Assembly (NCBI RefSeq): GCF_018991925.1
Contig: NW_024725520.1
Coordinates: 479,001 to 543,000 of the forward strand
DNA: 64,000 nt
DNA from: Homarus americanus
Lineage: Eukaryota; Arthropoda; Malacostraca; Decapoda; Nephropidae
Reading direction: 5' to 3'
Position 1 is the stretch's first letter, and the number at the start of each line of letters is the position of its first letter. Below, one piece after another: positions 54,501-64,000 of the stretch. The translations under genes were made by a program, and so were the position numbers. The notes under the pieces were generated by a model. It did not search any database. It had not been told where the DNA came from and saw only the letters and a program-made list of their open reading frames with translations.

Positions 54501-57500
54501 ATGATTTGGACCTTGATATCTGTCAGAAATCTTATTTTATATGTCTAAATACAGGGATGATTAAACTATTTTTCACCAATTTCCACTAATCTGTTCAGGA
54601 ATTTTTGTAATGCCTCTTCACTATCTGTGATAGCAGTATCATCTGCATAGTCTATGTTTTTGGTATTACTCTACCATAAACTTTTAGTCCTTCATTATCA
54701 CTTATGACTTCTCTCATTAAGAATTCTTAATATGTATTATACAATGTTGGAAATAGAATACAGCTTTGTCTTACTCACTGCCTAACTGTGAACCAATTAG
54801 TGAGTTTATTATTTACTAACACCAGCCTCCCGTTGCTTTTTAAAAATCAACAAAGCAGGTGTATAAATTTTTTTGGACCTCTAAAGCCCCTTCACTCAAA
54901 ATTCTAAAACCAAATATAGCTCCTCTACAGTAGTTCCTTTTCCTTTTCTAAATCCATTTTGCTCTTCAGATAACTCATTTCTATTCCAAATTTAATTTCT
55001 TAAATATGTATTTAATAAAACTTTGCAGGCATAACTTAAGCTAATTGTTCTAAACTGGGTGCACTCTAAGGCTCTTGGCTTTTTAGTATGGTACGATTAA
55101 TAATACCCTGTACAAATATTGATTTTTTTTAAATGCTGTATTGGGAAGGTCTCCTTTGAAATAAAGTAGCTGTTCTGTACAAAGAATTACATATTACTGT
55201 ATAGTCAAACATTTGATCCCTTTCTTGCCCATTTGTTTTATAAATTCTACTGGAAGCTGATAAACCCCACAAGCTTTACAATTTATCATTTTGCTCGCAG
55301 CTGCCTCAACTTATATTAAAAGAATTGGCATTTCGGTCTATATTTCCTTTTAGTTTCTTACCTCTACTCTATTCTTATCTTTTACTTCTGCTCAAGTAGG
55401 ATCTTAATGTCTATGCTTTTAATTGTCCCACCCCATTTATTTCCCTTTTTCTGGTTCATTTGTTTAATCTTTTGGTACATTTTCCTTATGCCTTCTGTCC
55501 TCATCTTCATTTTCCTTGAATTTCCTTTCTAGATCATCTTCCTTGGCCTGTCTACAGTCCTTTTCAATTTTTTTATTATTTTTTTTGTAAACCTCCCTTC
55601 TATTTACCATATACTGTACTGTACTCTCTTCGCCTATCTATTTTCTTTGAAATTATTGTACAGTTTTCATCCACTCACTTTTAATCTCGTTCCTTCCATG
55701 TCCTATTAGTTTTCCCCAGTCTCTAATTGTAATTATTCAATTGTTGTCCTGGTTCATCAAAGTCACCCTCTAGCAATACTGAAATTTCATATTCTATCCC
55801 TGCCCCTGTTTAGAGTTTACATAAATCCCATTTGATTTTGTCCATAGTTTTTCTTTTTAATTTTTGAAGTTAAAGCCTCACTAAACTCATTTCTGGGACT
55901 TGACTCTATCCACAATTTGGCCCTGGATAGGTCTTAGTTTGGGTTATTGAATTTCTGAATCTTTCCTGAATTAAAATGTGATCTACAGGAGTATTTGATT
56001 CGTGACTAAGTTATTTTCATTGTCTTGGGGGTGAGACCCATGTATAGAAATGCTTAGGGTGTTGTTCAAACCATGTACGTATTTGCAATTATCATCTTGT
56101 TTTCCTTACAAAAGTCAATTAATATTTCTCCTCATTTCTATTACCCAACCCATGTGTTCTTACTTTTGGTGCTACTTTTCCTTTCCCAACTTTTGCATTA
56201 AAATCACTTATTATAATCAGACATTCATTAAACTTTACAGTGTCATATGCATTATTTAAATCTAAATTTTTTCAAAGACTTCATCCTCACTATCATTTGT
56301 TGGTGCATAAACCTGTATTATTACCAAGTCCATGGGTTTAGCATTTAACTTGATTAACATGACTGTCTGACAGTAGAACATAAGAATGAAGGAAACTGCA
56401 GCAGGCCTATTGCCCCATGCTGGGCAGTCCCATTTACACCCAACCCCCACCGCTCATATATCCATCCAACCTATGTTTGAAGCTATCCTGCGTACTCGAG
56501 TCAATGATGATGTTTGGTAACTTGTTCCTTTCATCCACTATACTCTATATCCAAACCAATGTTTACCTATTTTGCATCTAAATCTAAATTTGTCTAATTT
56601 AAAACCATTGTTATGAGTTCGCTCCTGACAATCTGGACCACACTTTGCACACCTCACAGTAGTTGGCAGAATACCATGAACCTTAAAGATGTCAAAGCAG
56701 TGGCTTCTTTTTCAAATACAGTACATGGCAAATAGTTTACCAAGCTGACGAAGAACATTCGTTGCACAGAGAATCCATTTAACTGTACAAGTATTGTTTG
56801 TGTTACAGCTGGTGCGTGATGCCATCAAGAAGAAGAAGAACGTTGAGACCAAGAGCTCAGTGGTAGATCTTGTGACAGAGTCAGACAAAGCAGTGGAGAA
56901 GCTGCTGATAACTGGCTTGTCTGGTGTCTTCCCTGACCACAAGTTAGTTAATGTAATTTAACATAACCTAGTCTTTAATAAATGTTTAAAATGGCTGACT
57001 TCAGCTCTGATACAAGCAAAAAACGAACAGGAGAGGTGAAGTGTTTCATCGAATTGTGGATGCTGCAGAACACATACAGAACGACCAATGCTCTTGGTAA
57101 GGTTACTTATTAGTGTTCTAACGAAGTAGAATGTGTATCCAAGCTGAAGATGGCCAGTTTGAACATTTATTATAGATTAAACTATCTTGGGCATATGCTG
57201 GAACTTTTCCCATGGCGGGGGTGGGGGGGGACAAAAGCATCCTAGGACAACAAAACACCCCTCAGTTAGAGTGCATAGTGAGACAAACTTCACTCCTTTT
57301 TTATATTAATGTTTCTCATGGTTAGGTTAGATTTGGTTAGAATTTTGTCCTAGGGTTTTTTTTTTTTTGAGGGTTTTGTCCTACACTCTGCAAGGACAGC
57401 TCCCACATTCGGGTTTGTGGGCTTAATAGTTCAGGGTTTGGGTTTTTATTATTTCCTGTACTATCAGTACTGTACTGAATAATTAACTTTGTACATCAAC

Positions 57501-58513
57501 TTTTAGGAATTCATTAAGATGACTGTACATTGCAATATCTTAAATGTGTAAAGTATTGATAAACATCTTTGTTCAGTAGAAACAATCGGAGATTAACACC
57601 AAACAAAAATGTGCACATGTTTAAAACTTATCCCTAGTGTACAGTCAACAACAAAAATTTTCGTGCCACTTCCTGGGTGTGCTGAAGTGTTGGTATGCCT
57701 GCTCTAATTGCCAGGTATTTTCTCATGATAGAGATAAGTCATCTCATGAAGCGATTTATTTGTATGTATTCGAATAGTAATGAGAGTTTTGAGAACGTTT
57801 CACACAGAACATTAGTTTTGTTTGTATTCCTGGATTATAATGTTTATTTGTGACTTTTTTTCTTTCTTTTTTCATTTTTAGGGTGTTAGCCCACCCGGGT
57901 ACAGGTCGCTGACTCACACGAGGGCCTGGGGGCAAAAATAGAATGATAAAAATAATAATGTAATTCTTCTCTTGTAAGCTTTGCTATTTGTAGTGGGTGA
58001 AGTGAATATTGTATAAGGTCATAGTTTTGCTTAGTTTCTGCGGCTTTCCAATGAAGATAATTATAATGGGAATTCAAGTATGGTACATAGACTGATCTAC
58101 AAAAACATTCTTCGATAGTTGAGCCATTGACATTTGAATGGTGTTTCTGCCAACCACACTGTATGGGAGGAGTTACCGGTATTATTATTATTATAATTAG
58201 TATTACTATTACATTTTCGCCCCCCAGGCCCCAATGTGGGTCAGTGATCTATGCCTGGGTGAGCTAATCCCTGTTTAAAAAAAAAAAAATAAGATGCTCC
58301 CCAAAAAACTTTCGGTTTTCAGAGCTTTTCGGTTTTCGGAATTTCGGATAAAGGGTTGTCAACCTGTACTATGGCAAAATTACTTCAATATTTTTTAAAC
58401 AAATTCAGTGGGGTATACTATAACGAACGGATCCTACTATGAATATTCCTATAACGAACGGTTTTACCTATAAAATTGAGAATGCTATAATGAACGAAAC
58501 TCCTACAACGAAC

Positions 58514-58553
<40 letters not shown>

Positions 58554-61500
58554 TTTTTTTTTTTTACTAATTTATTGTTTTTTATTACAAGTATTAATGA
58601 TATTCTTTATTTCAGGGGTTTAGATGCATATTTATGCACTTTTTTACAATTTTTACAATTTTATATTATAATTTTCAGTGTTAAGTGGTTATATTTGGGG
58701 GCCTGGAACGGATTAATCCTATAACGAACGAATGCTATAACGAACAAGGTTCTAGAACAAATTAGATTCGTTATAGCATACCCCACTGTACAAAACTTTT
58801 CTTACCTTATAACTTTGTGTTCCAACGAAGTAAATTACCGAATCCAATACGTACAGAGGTGGTCAGTGTCACGATGGTGTCTTGTACAAAACTGAAGTAG
58901 TTGGGTGAATGGTCTGCTCTTTATGACCTGATCTAAATTTACCAGCGATGTCAAACAGCTGGGCCTAGAGTGAAGGGAGTCTTAACTTCAGTTACTTGTT
59001 ACCTGAAGTAACTGACCAAACCTCTCCAGGCCTCACGTACCGCACTTGCTTGCAGTCTGACCTCAGAAAAATGACCATGTTAATCCCCTTGTCCAACCAA
59101 GCATTGTTTTCCTATTACACAAGCATCTGCTGCCGTGGGGAACTGTCCCCTTTCTCAACAGAACCTCATTGTAAACATTTTCTTTAGGTGCAAATCACTA
59201 TTCAAATACTTGTACTCATAGTTCCATAACTGTTCAGATTCGGACACATGTGTTTACAACATTTTTGACTGCAAATGACCTAAAAAATAAACTTATGAGG
59301 TATTGATATAAAGTATATGTAAGTATGTATTATTATGTTTTAGATTCATTGGGGAGGAGTCTGTAGCAGCGGGAGAAAAATGTGTGCTGACAGATGAGCC
59401 AACATGGATTATTGACCCCATAGATGGGACAATGAACTTTGTCCATAGTTTCCCATACACTTGTATCTCTGTGGCATTATGGGTAAATAAAGATGCCGAA
59501 GTTGGCATTGTGTACAACCCAGTGTTGGAACAGATGTTTACAGCTGTTAAAGGCCAGGGAGCCTTTTTGAATGATGAGAAGATCTCCGCCTCTGGACAGA
59601 CAGGTGAGTGCTGTAACAAAGTTGCCTTGCACAGCTCATACTACACTCCTCACCTTTGCATTATGCACAGGGTCGTGGCAGACCTAAACAACAAGATGAA
59701 ATATTAATAAAAAAATAATCTGAGACGTTAACAAACTTCCGGTGGTCTATAGGCCTCCCTTTTCTCTTGATACACTCCTGCAGGTGTGAAGGAACCGACT
59801 CTGGCAAGTTGTGGATTATTTGTGGGTCTAAATTATTTCACTCCTCACGACTGGCTGCCTCCAGCTTGGGGACGGTATTTGTGTCCTTGCCTTGTAAACG
59901 AAGCTTGACAATGTTCCGCTTATTTTCTATCGGATTAAGGTCGGGCAAATTGCTTGGCCAATCACTTATGAAGTTTACCTGACAGTCAACAAGCCATTGT
60001 ATTACAGATTTTGCTGTGACATGGGGTACCATCCTGCATAAACATATCAGCAGGCCATTCTTCAAAAGACCCGGGCAAATAATCACAAAGCAGCTCCAAG
60101 TAGTTAAATTGGTTCATCATCACATTCCTAGGTAGCACAACAAGATCACCATTTCCAAAGTACGAGAGGCAACCTCACACCATTAGTGACTCAGGATGCT
60201 TAATTGTGCTAAAAGTGAACTTGGGGTCAAGTGAATCACTCCGGGGTGCCTGTACATAATAAAAATACGACTTCCAGTAAAAGAAAATGCTGCCTCGTCA
60301 CCCCACAACACGTGCTGCCATTGGTCGTATCCCACTGAGCGTTAGCCTTGGCAAACGCGACTCTATGCTGCCTCTGGACAAGGGTGAGGAGTGGCTTCAT
60401 GCGTGGTTGGTGGCTGCGAAAATGCAGGTCATCATGGATGCGGCGGTGAATGGTCCATACAGAAACATCACCTGGAAGTACAGGGTTTTTTCTTTCAATT
60501 CCTGTGCTGACAGACGTGGATTAGCATCAAGTTGCCTCTTAAGAACAGGTCACGTGCGTTGGGAAGTTTTTCGAGCCTTCTCTGGCCATACGCTGTGCAC
60601 TGGTATTGCCAACCCGCCGTCATCTTGAAATTGTTTAATCCAAATCTGAACTGATCGTTCACTCACACCAACAATTCTTGAGACTTCCTTTACAGGTTTC
60701 TTGCCCTTAGGCAGACTAATAATTGATACTATCTGCTCTTTTGTTAAATCTTTCCTCTTGCCCATTGTGGTAAAAAAAAGCAAAGAAACAGCGGGTGTTG
60801 TGGCAATAAATAGGGGCAATTTCGGGAGGGGGGGGGGTAAAATTCATAAATCTTCGTTCACAAAATTTACTCGGGCAACTGGTGAACGTTTTGATTGCTG
60901 GCTGACTTGTCCTCAAGACTCCCTTCACCGCCAGACTTACAATGCCTGCCTCAGCCCCAGCTGGCTGGCATGGAGGGGTGTGAAACACTTCAGCAAAGAT
61001 CACTTCCCGTCGGCCACCTCGCTCATAATGCAATGGCGAGGAGTGGAGTTGGAACAATAACCAGCAAGCTCCTCTTTGCTCTTCTAATGTGTATCTATCT
61101 TTTATTTTAAAGAAAATGTATATTAACAATACTGTACTGTATAAATGTTATGATAGTTTAGTTTAAGTTGTCATTAATCTCCGCAGTTATGGCTTGATTC
61201 AGGTTACTGTCACAACTGGCAATTTTCCCACCTTCAGCAGCATCTTGTGGTAAATATTATGATATCTTTTAGACCTAGGCCAGCCCTGGCACTCTTGTGA
61301 TAAATATTATATCTTTCATTTCAGACCTGGGTCAGGCCCTAGTATTCTCAGAAATGGGTACAAGTCGTGACCCTGAGAAAGTTGATACAGTCCTTACCAA
61401 TTTGACAACTTTAATAACCAAAGTTCATGGGTAAGTTTAATATTTTATCTGGTTTAAACATTAGAAGTTTCTGGCTCACTTGCTGATATGTTCTGGGTAT

Positions 61501-63015
61501 GATATATTTTTGTATTTAATATTTCTTTCAATAAAATTTTAAATTTGTTTTACTAATCTTTTTAGATACACCTGTAGTTGGTTATCTTTTTAAATTGTTT
61601 CCATAGACCTGTAGGAAGATATTAAAGCCTGTACAGTATAGTACAGTATGTTATAAGTGAAGATGTTAATTGTTAGTTCAAAATATAGAAGCAACTTTAG
61701 AGAGAGTAACAAGTCACATTGTGTAAAGGTGCCGCACCATGGGCTCTGCTGCCCTACACATGGCTCATGTGGCGTGGGGCGTGGCAGATGCCAACTATAC
61801 CCTGGGCATCCACTGCTGGGACATTGCTGCTGGTTATCTCTTGGTAAAGGAGGCAGGAGGAGTGGTTGTAGATACTGCAGGTACCTACAGTATTACAGGG
61901 TTTTACAGTTCAGTACTTTATACGTACAGGCTTACAGGGAGTATTTTAAGGCTTTTTAGTACAGTACGAGGTTTCACAGATACTAACACTCCTCTAAAGG
62001 TCTTTGTGTGGATATTCTCTTCTCTTTAATTTACAGTAATTTTATTTACTCTATTTTCATTGATTAATCACTGTCAAAATCCTATGTATGTCCAGCTGTA
62101 TCTTAACCTCTTGGTTGCCACACATGGTAATGGATCGAGTGCTGAGAGTTTACCACACATGGTAATGACTGATAACTGACCTCTAGTGATGATTGCCCTG
62201 GTAATGACTGATAACTGACCTCTAGTGATGATTGCCCTGGTAATGACTGATAACTGACCTCTAGTGATGATTGCCCTGGTAATGACTGATAACTGACCTC
62301 TAGTGATGATTGCCCTGGTAATGACTGATAACTGACCTCTAGTGATGACTGCCTTGGTAATGACTGATAACTGACCTCTAGTGATGACTGCCCTGGTAAT
62401 GACTGGTCTTTAGTAATGACTTGCCTCTAGTGATTGGTCTCTGGTGATGACTGGTGAGATTTGGTAATATAACACAATGGGATGGATTCACATTGATGTC
62501 AAAGTCTTTGTACTCTATAAAAAGTTACTACCAAAAGTGCATTTTTAAACTACTGATGTTAATTACTATAACAGGGGTGAGTGTCTTGTACTGCTGCTTG
62601 CCTATGTGGTGTAATGAACACCTCTTCACCGCAGTATTGGGATGTGGTGACCAAGGGCCTAATTTTTCATAATTACCATGAGTTGTAGGATAACTTAAGC
62701 AGATAATAGCTAAGTCGTGCATTATCAACAGTAATGTATTGTTATATACATGTACTGTACTTGTTGTATATGAGAAACTCACTGCTATGATGGTTGTTGG
62801 TTGGTGTATCATATATCAGCTGAGCCCAGAGTAGGCTGTAATTTGTTAATGACTTAATTTCAGCATTCGTGGAGTAGGTTCGGCTGCACTTTCTATGATG
62901 TATGTAGCAGCAGGTTGGGGTGATGCCTTCTATCACTGTGGGTTGTGCTGTTGGGATATGGCTGCTGGCTACCTAATCATTAAGGAGGCAGGGGGGTATT
63001 TATGCGACACTCAAG
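51465..63015 (+). CDS. IMPA1: Inositol monophosphatase, IMPA family (3' end outside window; duplicated exon 5)
   Basis: Mg-dependent, lithium-sensitive family that dephosphorylates inositol monophosphates to free inositol for phosphoinositide resynthesis; cytosolic. Exons 51465-51530, 56809-56942, 59344-59603, 61325-61430, then either 61729-61880 or 62864-63015. The first five segments give about 239 codons of an expected 275-290. Visible motifs: [12 protein letters not shown] (residues 38-49), FIGEES (68-73, metal-binding Glu 71), [14 protein letters not shown] (Asp 91 and 94) and CWD with Asp 220. All junctions are GT-AG and in phase. Two homologous, equal-phase versions of exon 5 are present. 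The closing ~40 residues were not found by 64000. The symbol is by family similarity; IMPA1 versus IMPA2 cannot be separated here. Confidence 0.93.
52583..53420 (+). pseudogene. 5'-truncated LINE (family 3), C-terminal region
   Basis: Open from 52583 except for one stop at 53018-53020: [64 protein letters not shown], then [32 protein letters not shown] and a stop near 53343. The tail ends in the cttatgttcttataa motif. Lies in IMPA intron 1, sense. Catalytic core not included. Confidence 0.88.
53470..54410. repeat. 40-bp minisatellite, ~23 copies (IMPA intron 1)
   Basis: Unit gtctccaggttatgtatgtg plus tcctgattatgtggacctgt, with gtgtggtcaggtg and gtgtggccagg variants recurring in blocks. Open in all + frames because it contains few stops; not a gene. 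Confidence 0.97.
54560..56370 (-). pseudogene. RTE-like LINE (endonuclease and RT), heavily decayed
   Basis: On the minus strand: endonuclease signature [20 protein letters not shown] (56350-56290), [14 protein letters not shown] (~56215), later [12 protein letters not shown] (~55890), and downstream [17 protein letters not shown] with a frameshift (~54640). Order EN then RT with this EN signature fits RTE-type elements; many stops. Confidence 0.75.
56371..56640 (-). mobile_element. LINE family 3-like 3' fragment
   Basis: Reverse complement encodes a decayed [11 protein letters not shown]...[14 protein letters not shown]...FKHRLDGY and ends cttatgttctactg, matching the 3' part of 52583-53420. 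Confidence 0.75.
56809..56942 (+). CDS. IMPA1: IMPA exon 2
   Basis: Acceptor gtgttacag; encodes [39 protein letters not shown] and VFPDHK (last codon split). The VDLVTESD run is the conserved loop before the Glu metal ligand. Donor gttagt. Confidence 0.93.
57640..57860. mobile_element. Tc1-like terminal fragment
   Basis: TA|CAGTCAACAACAAAAATTTT then cgtgccactt is a Tc1-type inverted-repeat start; no partner end seen. Confidence 0.55.
57876..57960. repeat. Dispersed repeat F, copy 2
   Basis: gttagcccacccgggtacag / gggcctgggggcaaaaat, as at 17850. Confidence 0.75.
58190..58380 (-). repeat. Dispersed repeat F, copy 3 (inverted), and Tigger-type end
   Basis: gccccccaggccccaatgtg, gtgagctaatccctg, then a cggttttcgg-rich end (ttcggataaagggttgtcaa). 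Confidence 0.65.
58406..58788. mobile_element. Tigger-type mini-transposon K (383 bp)
   Basis: CAGTGGGGTATACTATAACG left, mirrored ...cgttatagcataccccactg right, with repeated ataacgaac motifs. Right flank TA. Inserted in a relative of the hAT-like element interior (36445-36700). Confidence 0.87.
58789..58960. repeat. Relative of the hAT-like element interior
   Basis: cttaccttataactttgtgt tccaacgaagtaaat matches 36498-36535 and continues loosely to 36700. Confidence 0.6.
59344..59603 (+). CDS. IMPA1: IMPA exon 3 (metal-binding core)
   Basis: Acceptor atgttttag; [19 protein letters not shown], then [19 protein letters not shown] and on to [15 protein letters not shown]. Carries the three classical metal ligands (Glu in GEES, both Asp in DPIDGT). 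The usual T after DPIDGT is M here. Donor gtgagt. Confidence 0.97.
59780..60765 (-). pseudogene. Tc1-like transposase, dead (IMPA intron 3)
   Basis: Minus strand from ATG 60765 ([20 protein letters not shown]). [23 protein letters not shown], second Asp motif [10 protein letters not shown] (~60030), Glu motif [13 protein letters not shown] (~59955-59920). Several stops and frameshifts between. Encoded a Tc1-family DDE transposase. Antisense to IMPA. Confidence 0.87.
60766..61324. other. IMPA intron 3 remainder
   Basis: No recognised feature. Overlapping open frames on both strands at 60716-61129 have no known motif. Confidence 0.45.
61325..61430 (+). CDS. IMPA1: IMPA exon 4
   Basis: Acceptor catttcag; encodes [20 protein letters not shown] and [16 protein letters not shown]. 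Aligns with the SLLVTELGSSR...VHG segment of IMPases. Ends with two bases (GG) of a Gly codon; donor gtaagt. Confidence 0.93.
61729..61880 (+). CDS. IMPA1: IMPA exon 5a (first of two alternative exons)
   Basis: 152 nt; encodes [40 protein letters not shown] and [11 protein letters not shown]. Keeps the GIHCWD metal/catalytic motif (Asp 220). The human Glu 213 position is Thr. The acceptor (attgtgtaaag) lacks a pyrimidine tract and looks weak; the donor is GCAG|gtacct. Same length and phases as 62864-63015. Confidence 0.9.
62140..62450. repeat. 39-bp minisatellite between IMPA exons 5a and 5b
   Basis: About six units of ggtaatgactgataactgac plus ctctagtgatgattgccct, then shortened variants. 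Confidence 0.96.
62864..63015 (+). CDS. IMPA1: IMPA exon 5b (second of two alternative exons)
   Basis: 152 nt; encodes [40 protein letters not shown] and [11 protein letters not shown]. About 30 of 51 residues match exon 5a. The WD motif is kept, but the Glu 213 position is His and the His 217 position is Cys. Acceptor acttaatttcag is typical; donor CAAG|gttcgt is weaker. Open and under apparent constraint, so not an obvious relic. Confidence 0.9.
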
Positions 63016-64000
63016 GTTCGTACTACTTTTAATACTCTCTGCTCTAACAACTGTTATTCATTTGCCTAACACCTTTTTTTTAAGAATTGATATCATCCAG
63101 ATAATTCAAAAAAGTAGCTTGGCCTTGTGAAATTCACTTTTTTTTTAGGGACATGTTAAAATGTGACCCTTGATAACTGTTTATGGCTCTATTTGGGGTG
63201 TTTGTAGCCATCAGTTAAAGGCCCATAAGGATTAAGGACAGGCATTCAACAAAAACTGCTTGTTGGGAGGTGAGACAGGCATTAAAATATCTACATCAGT
63301 TTCTTGGGAACCTTTCCCCTGAATTTAAGTTTTGTTGCAATCATATATCCAGAAAATTTTAATTAATCTGGTTCTTTTTATGCACCTCCTCTGCTATCAC
63401 AGGGCATGTCACAAGCATAGTCCATTGTCTACCACTAGTACTGTACTGTATAGTGCGTGTGACTCACTAGGACACGATATAGATCATTGTTTGCCATTAC
63501 AGTAGTACAATATTGTAAGTGTGACTCACTAGGACCTGGGTGCAGGACAACTCATACTCAATGAAACATGTCAACTCATACCCATATATACATAAAGTAC
63601 AGCCACTGCCATGAATTCATTTATAATACACAGGGAGTCAGTTAAAATATTAAATCATTAATACAACCTGGATTGAATCATTTTCTCTTTATAAACTGTT
63701 AAGGACAGTACTGTACATTTTTCCTTATATTTTTTTTTAAAGATTACACTGTAACCAAGTTTAAGTTTTAGAAATACAGTTAACAGTATGTATATGCACA
63801 AGTTTGTATCAGATTCACTAAATCGAGTACTGTATGCTGATCAGGAAAATGAAAACCGTTTTTGCATATCCAATCACATTTTATTGAACTTTTATTTAAT
63901 ATATAATTTTATAGAGTAAATTCAAGGCTTCATTCCCTTATAGTATACATACAAAACTTCCAATACTGTACAATTAATAGGAAAGATTTATGATTACACT
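63016..64000. other. IMPA intron after exon 5b; no exon found
   Basis: Searched for the expected ~40-residue closing exon in the required phase and saw none, so it is presumably beyond the window. Confidence 0.6.

Noticed and set aside
60716..61129. Overlapping 119- and 137-codon frames on opposite strands in IMPA intron 3
   Set aside because: No recognisable motif and mutual antisense overlap; likely chance in a GC-richer repeat.
61729..63015. The second IMPA exon 5 as part of a separate tandem IMPA gene
   Set aside because: No copies of exons 1-4 occur between the two, and phases fit one gene; a single-exon duplication is simpler.

Overview
This is a eukaryotic, AT-rich, repeat-rich window carrying two intron-containing protein genes, both on the + strand. 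The very long (TA)n and other microsatellites, TA-flanked Tigger/pogo-type DNA transposons and their short derivatives, jockey/CR1- and RTE-like LINE fragments, TTAGG-like interspersed repeats and arthropod-like protein sequences together suggest a malacostracan crustacean, probably a decapod. That assignment is an inference; no single sequence proves it.

Gene 1 (20134-42767) is a complete TM9SF3 orthologue (EMP70/nonaspanin family). I could trace 11 coding exons with canonical GT-AG junctions and matching phases: 20134-20208, 27983-28178, 29365-29487, 29747-29985, 33905-34036, 34289-34455, 34654-34748, 38946-39076, 39500-39708, 41106-41336 and 42623-42767. They total 1743 nt and encode 580 residues, from a signal peptide to a C-terminal KxD motif. 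Gene 2 (51465 to beyond 63015) is inositol monophosphatase (IMPA family) with exons 51465-51530, 56809-56942, 59344-59603 and 61325-61430, followed by two homologous versions of the next exon (61729-61880 and 62864-63015). The last exon or exons lie beyond the window. The genes act in separate processes (Golgi/endosomal membrane-protein traffic and inositol phosphate recycling) and nothing suggests they are functionally linked.

The most interesting feature is the exon pair in gene 2. Both copies are 152 nt, have the same phases, keep the WD metal-ligand motif, and differ at active-site-wall positions. Reading through both gives a stop after four codons, and skipping both shifts the frame. This points to mutually exclusive splicing that would produce two IMPase active sites.

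Layout: 1-2665, nested mini-transposons and a dead Tigger transposase; 3569-5345, microsatellite and minisatellites, one split by a mini-transposon; 6898-8509, a 1.6 kb element with long inverted ends; 11183-17770, (TA)n, two Tigger-type mini-elements and a cluster of LINE fragments in both orientations; 18444-18905, an LTR-like promoter-bearing repeat with an inverted relative at 50315-50745; 20134-42767, TM9SF3, whose introns hold a nearly intact Tigger transposon, several mini-elements, a tRNA-derived SINE, a LINE split by a hAT-like element with a perfect 8-bp target duplication, and a 100-bp-arm hairpin; 42768-51464, intergenic or 3' UTR; 51465-64000, IMPA, with introns containing LINE remnants, a 40-bp minisatellite, a Tc1-like pseudogene and a 39-bp minisatellite between the alternative exons. 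All calls come from reading the sequence and from memory of the families; no search was run.
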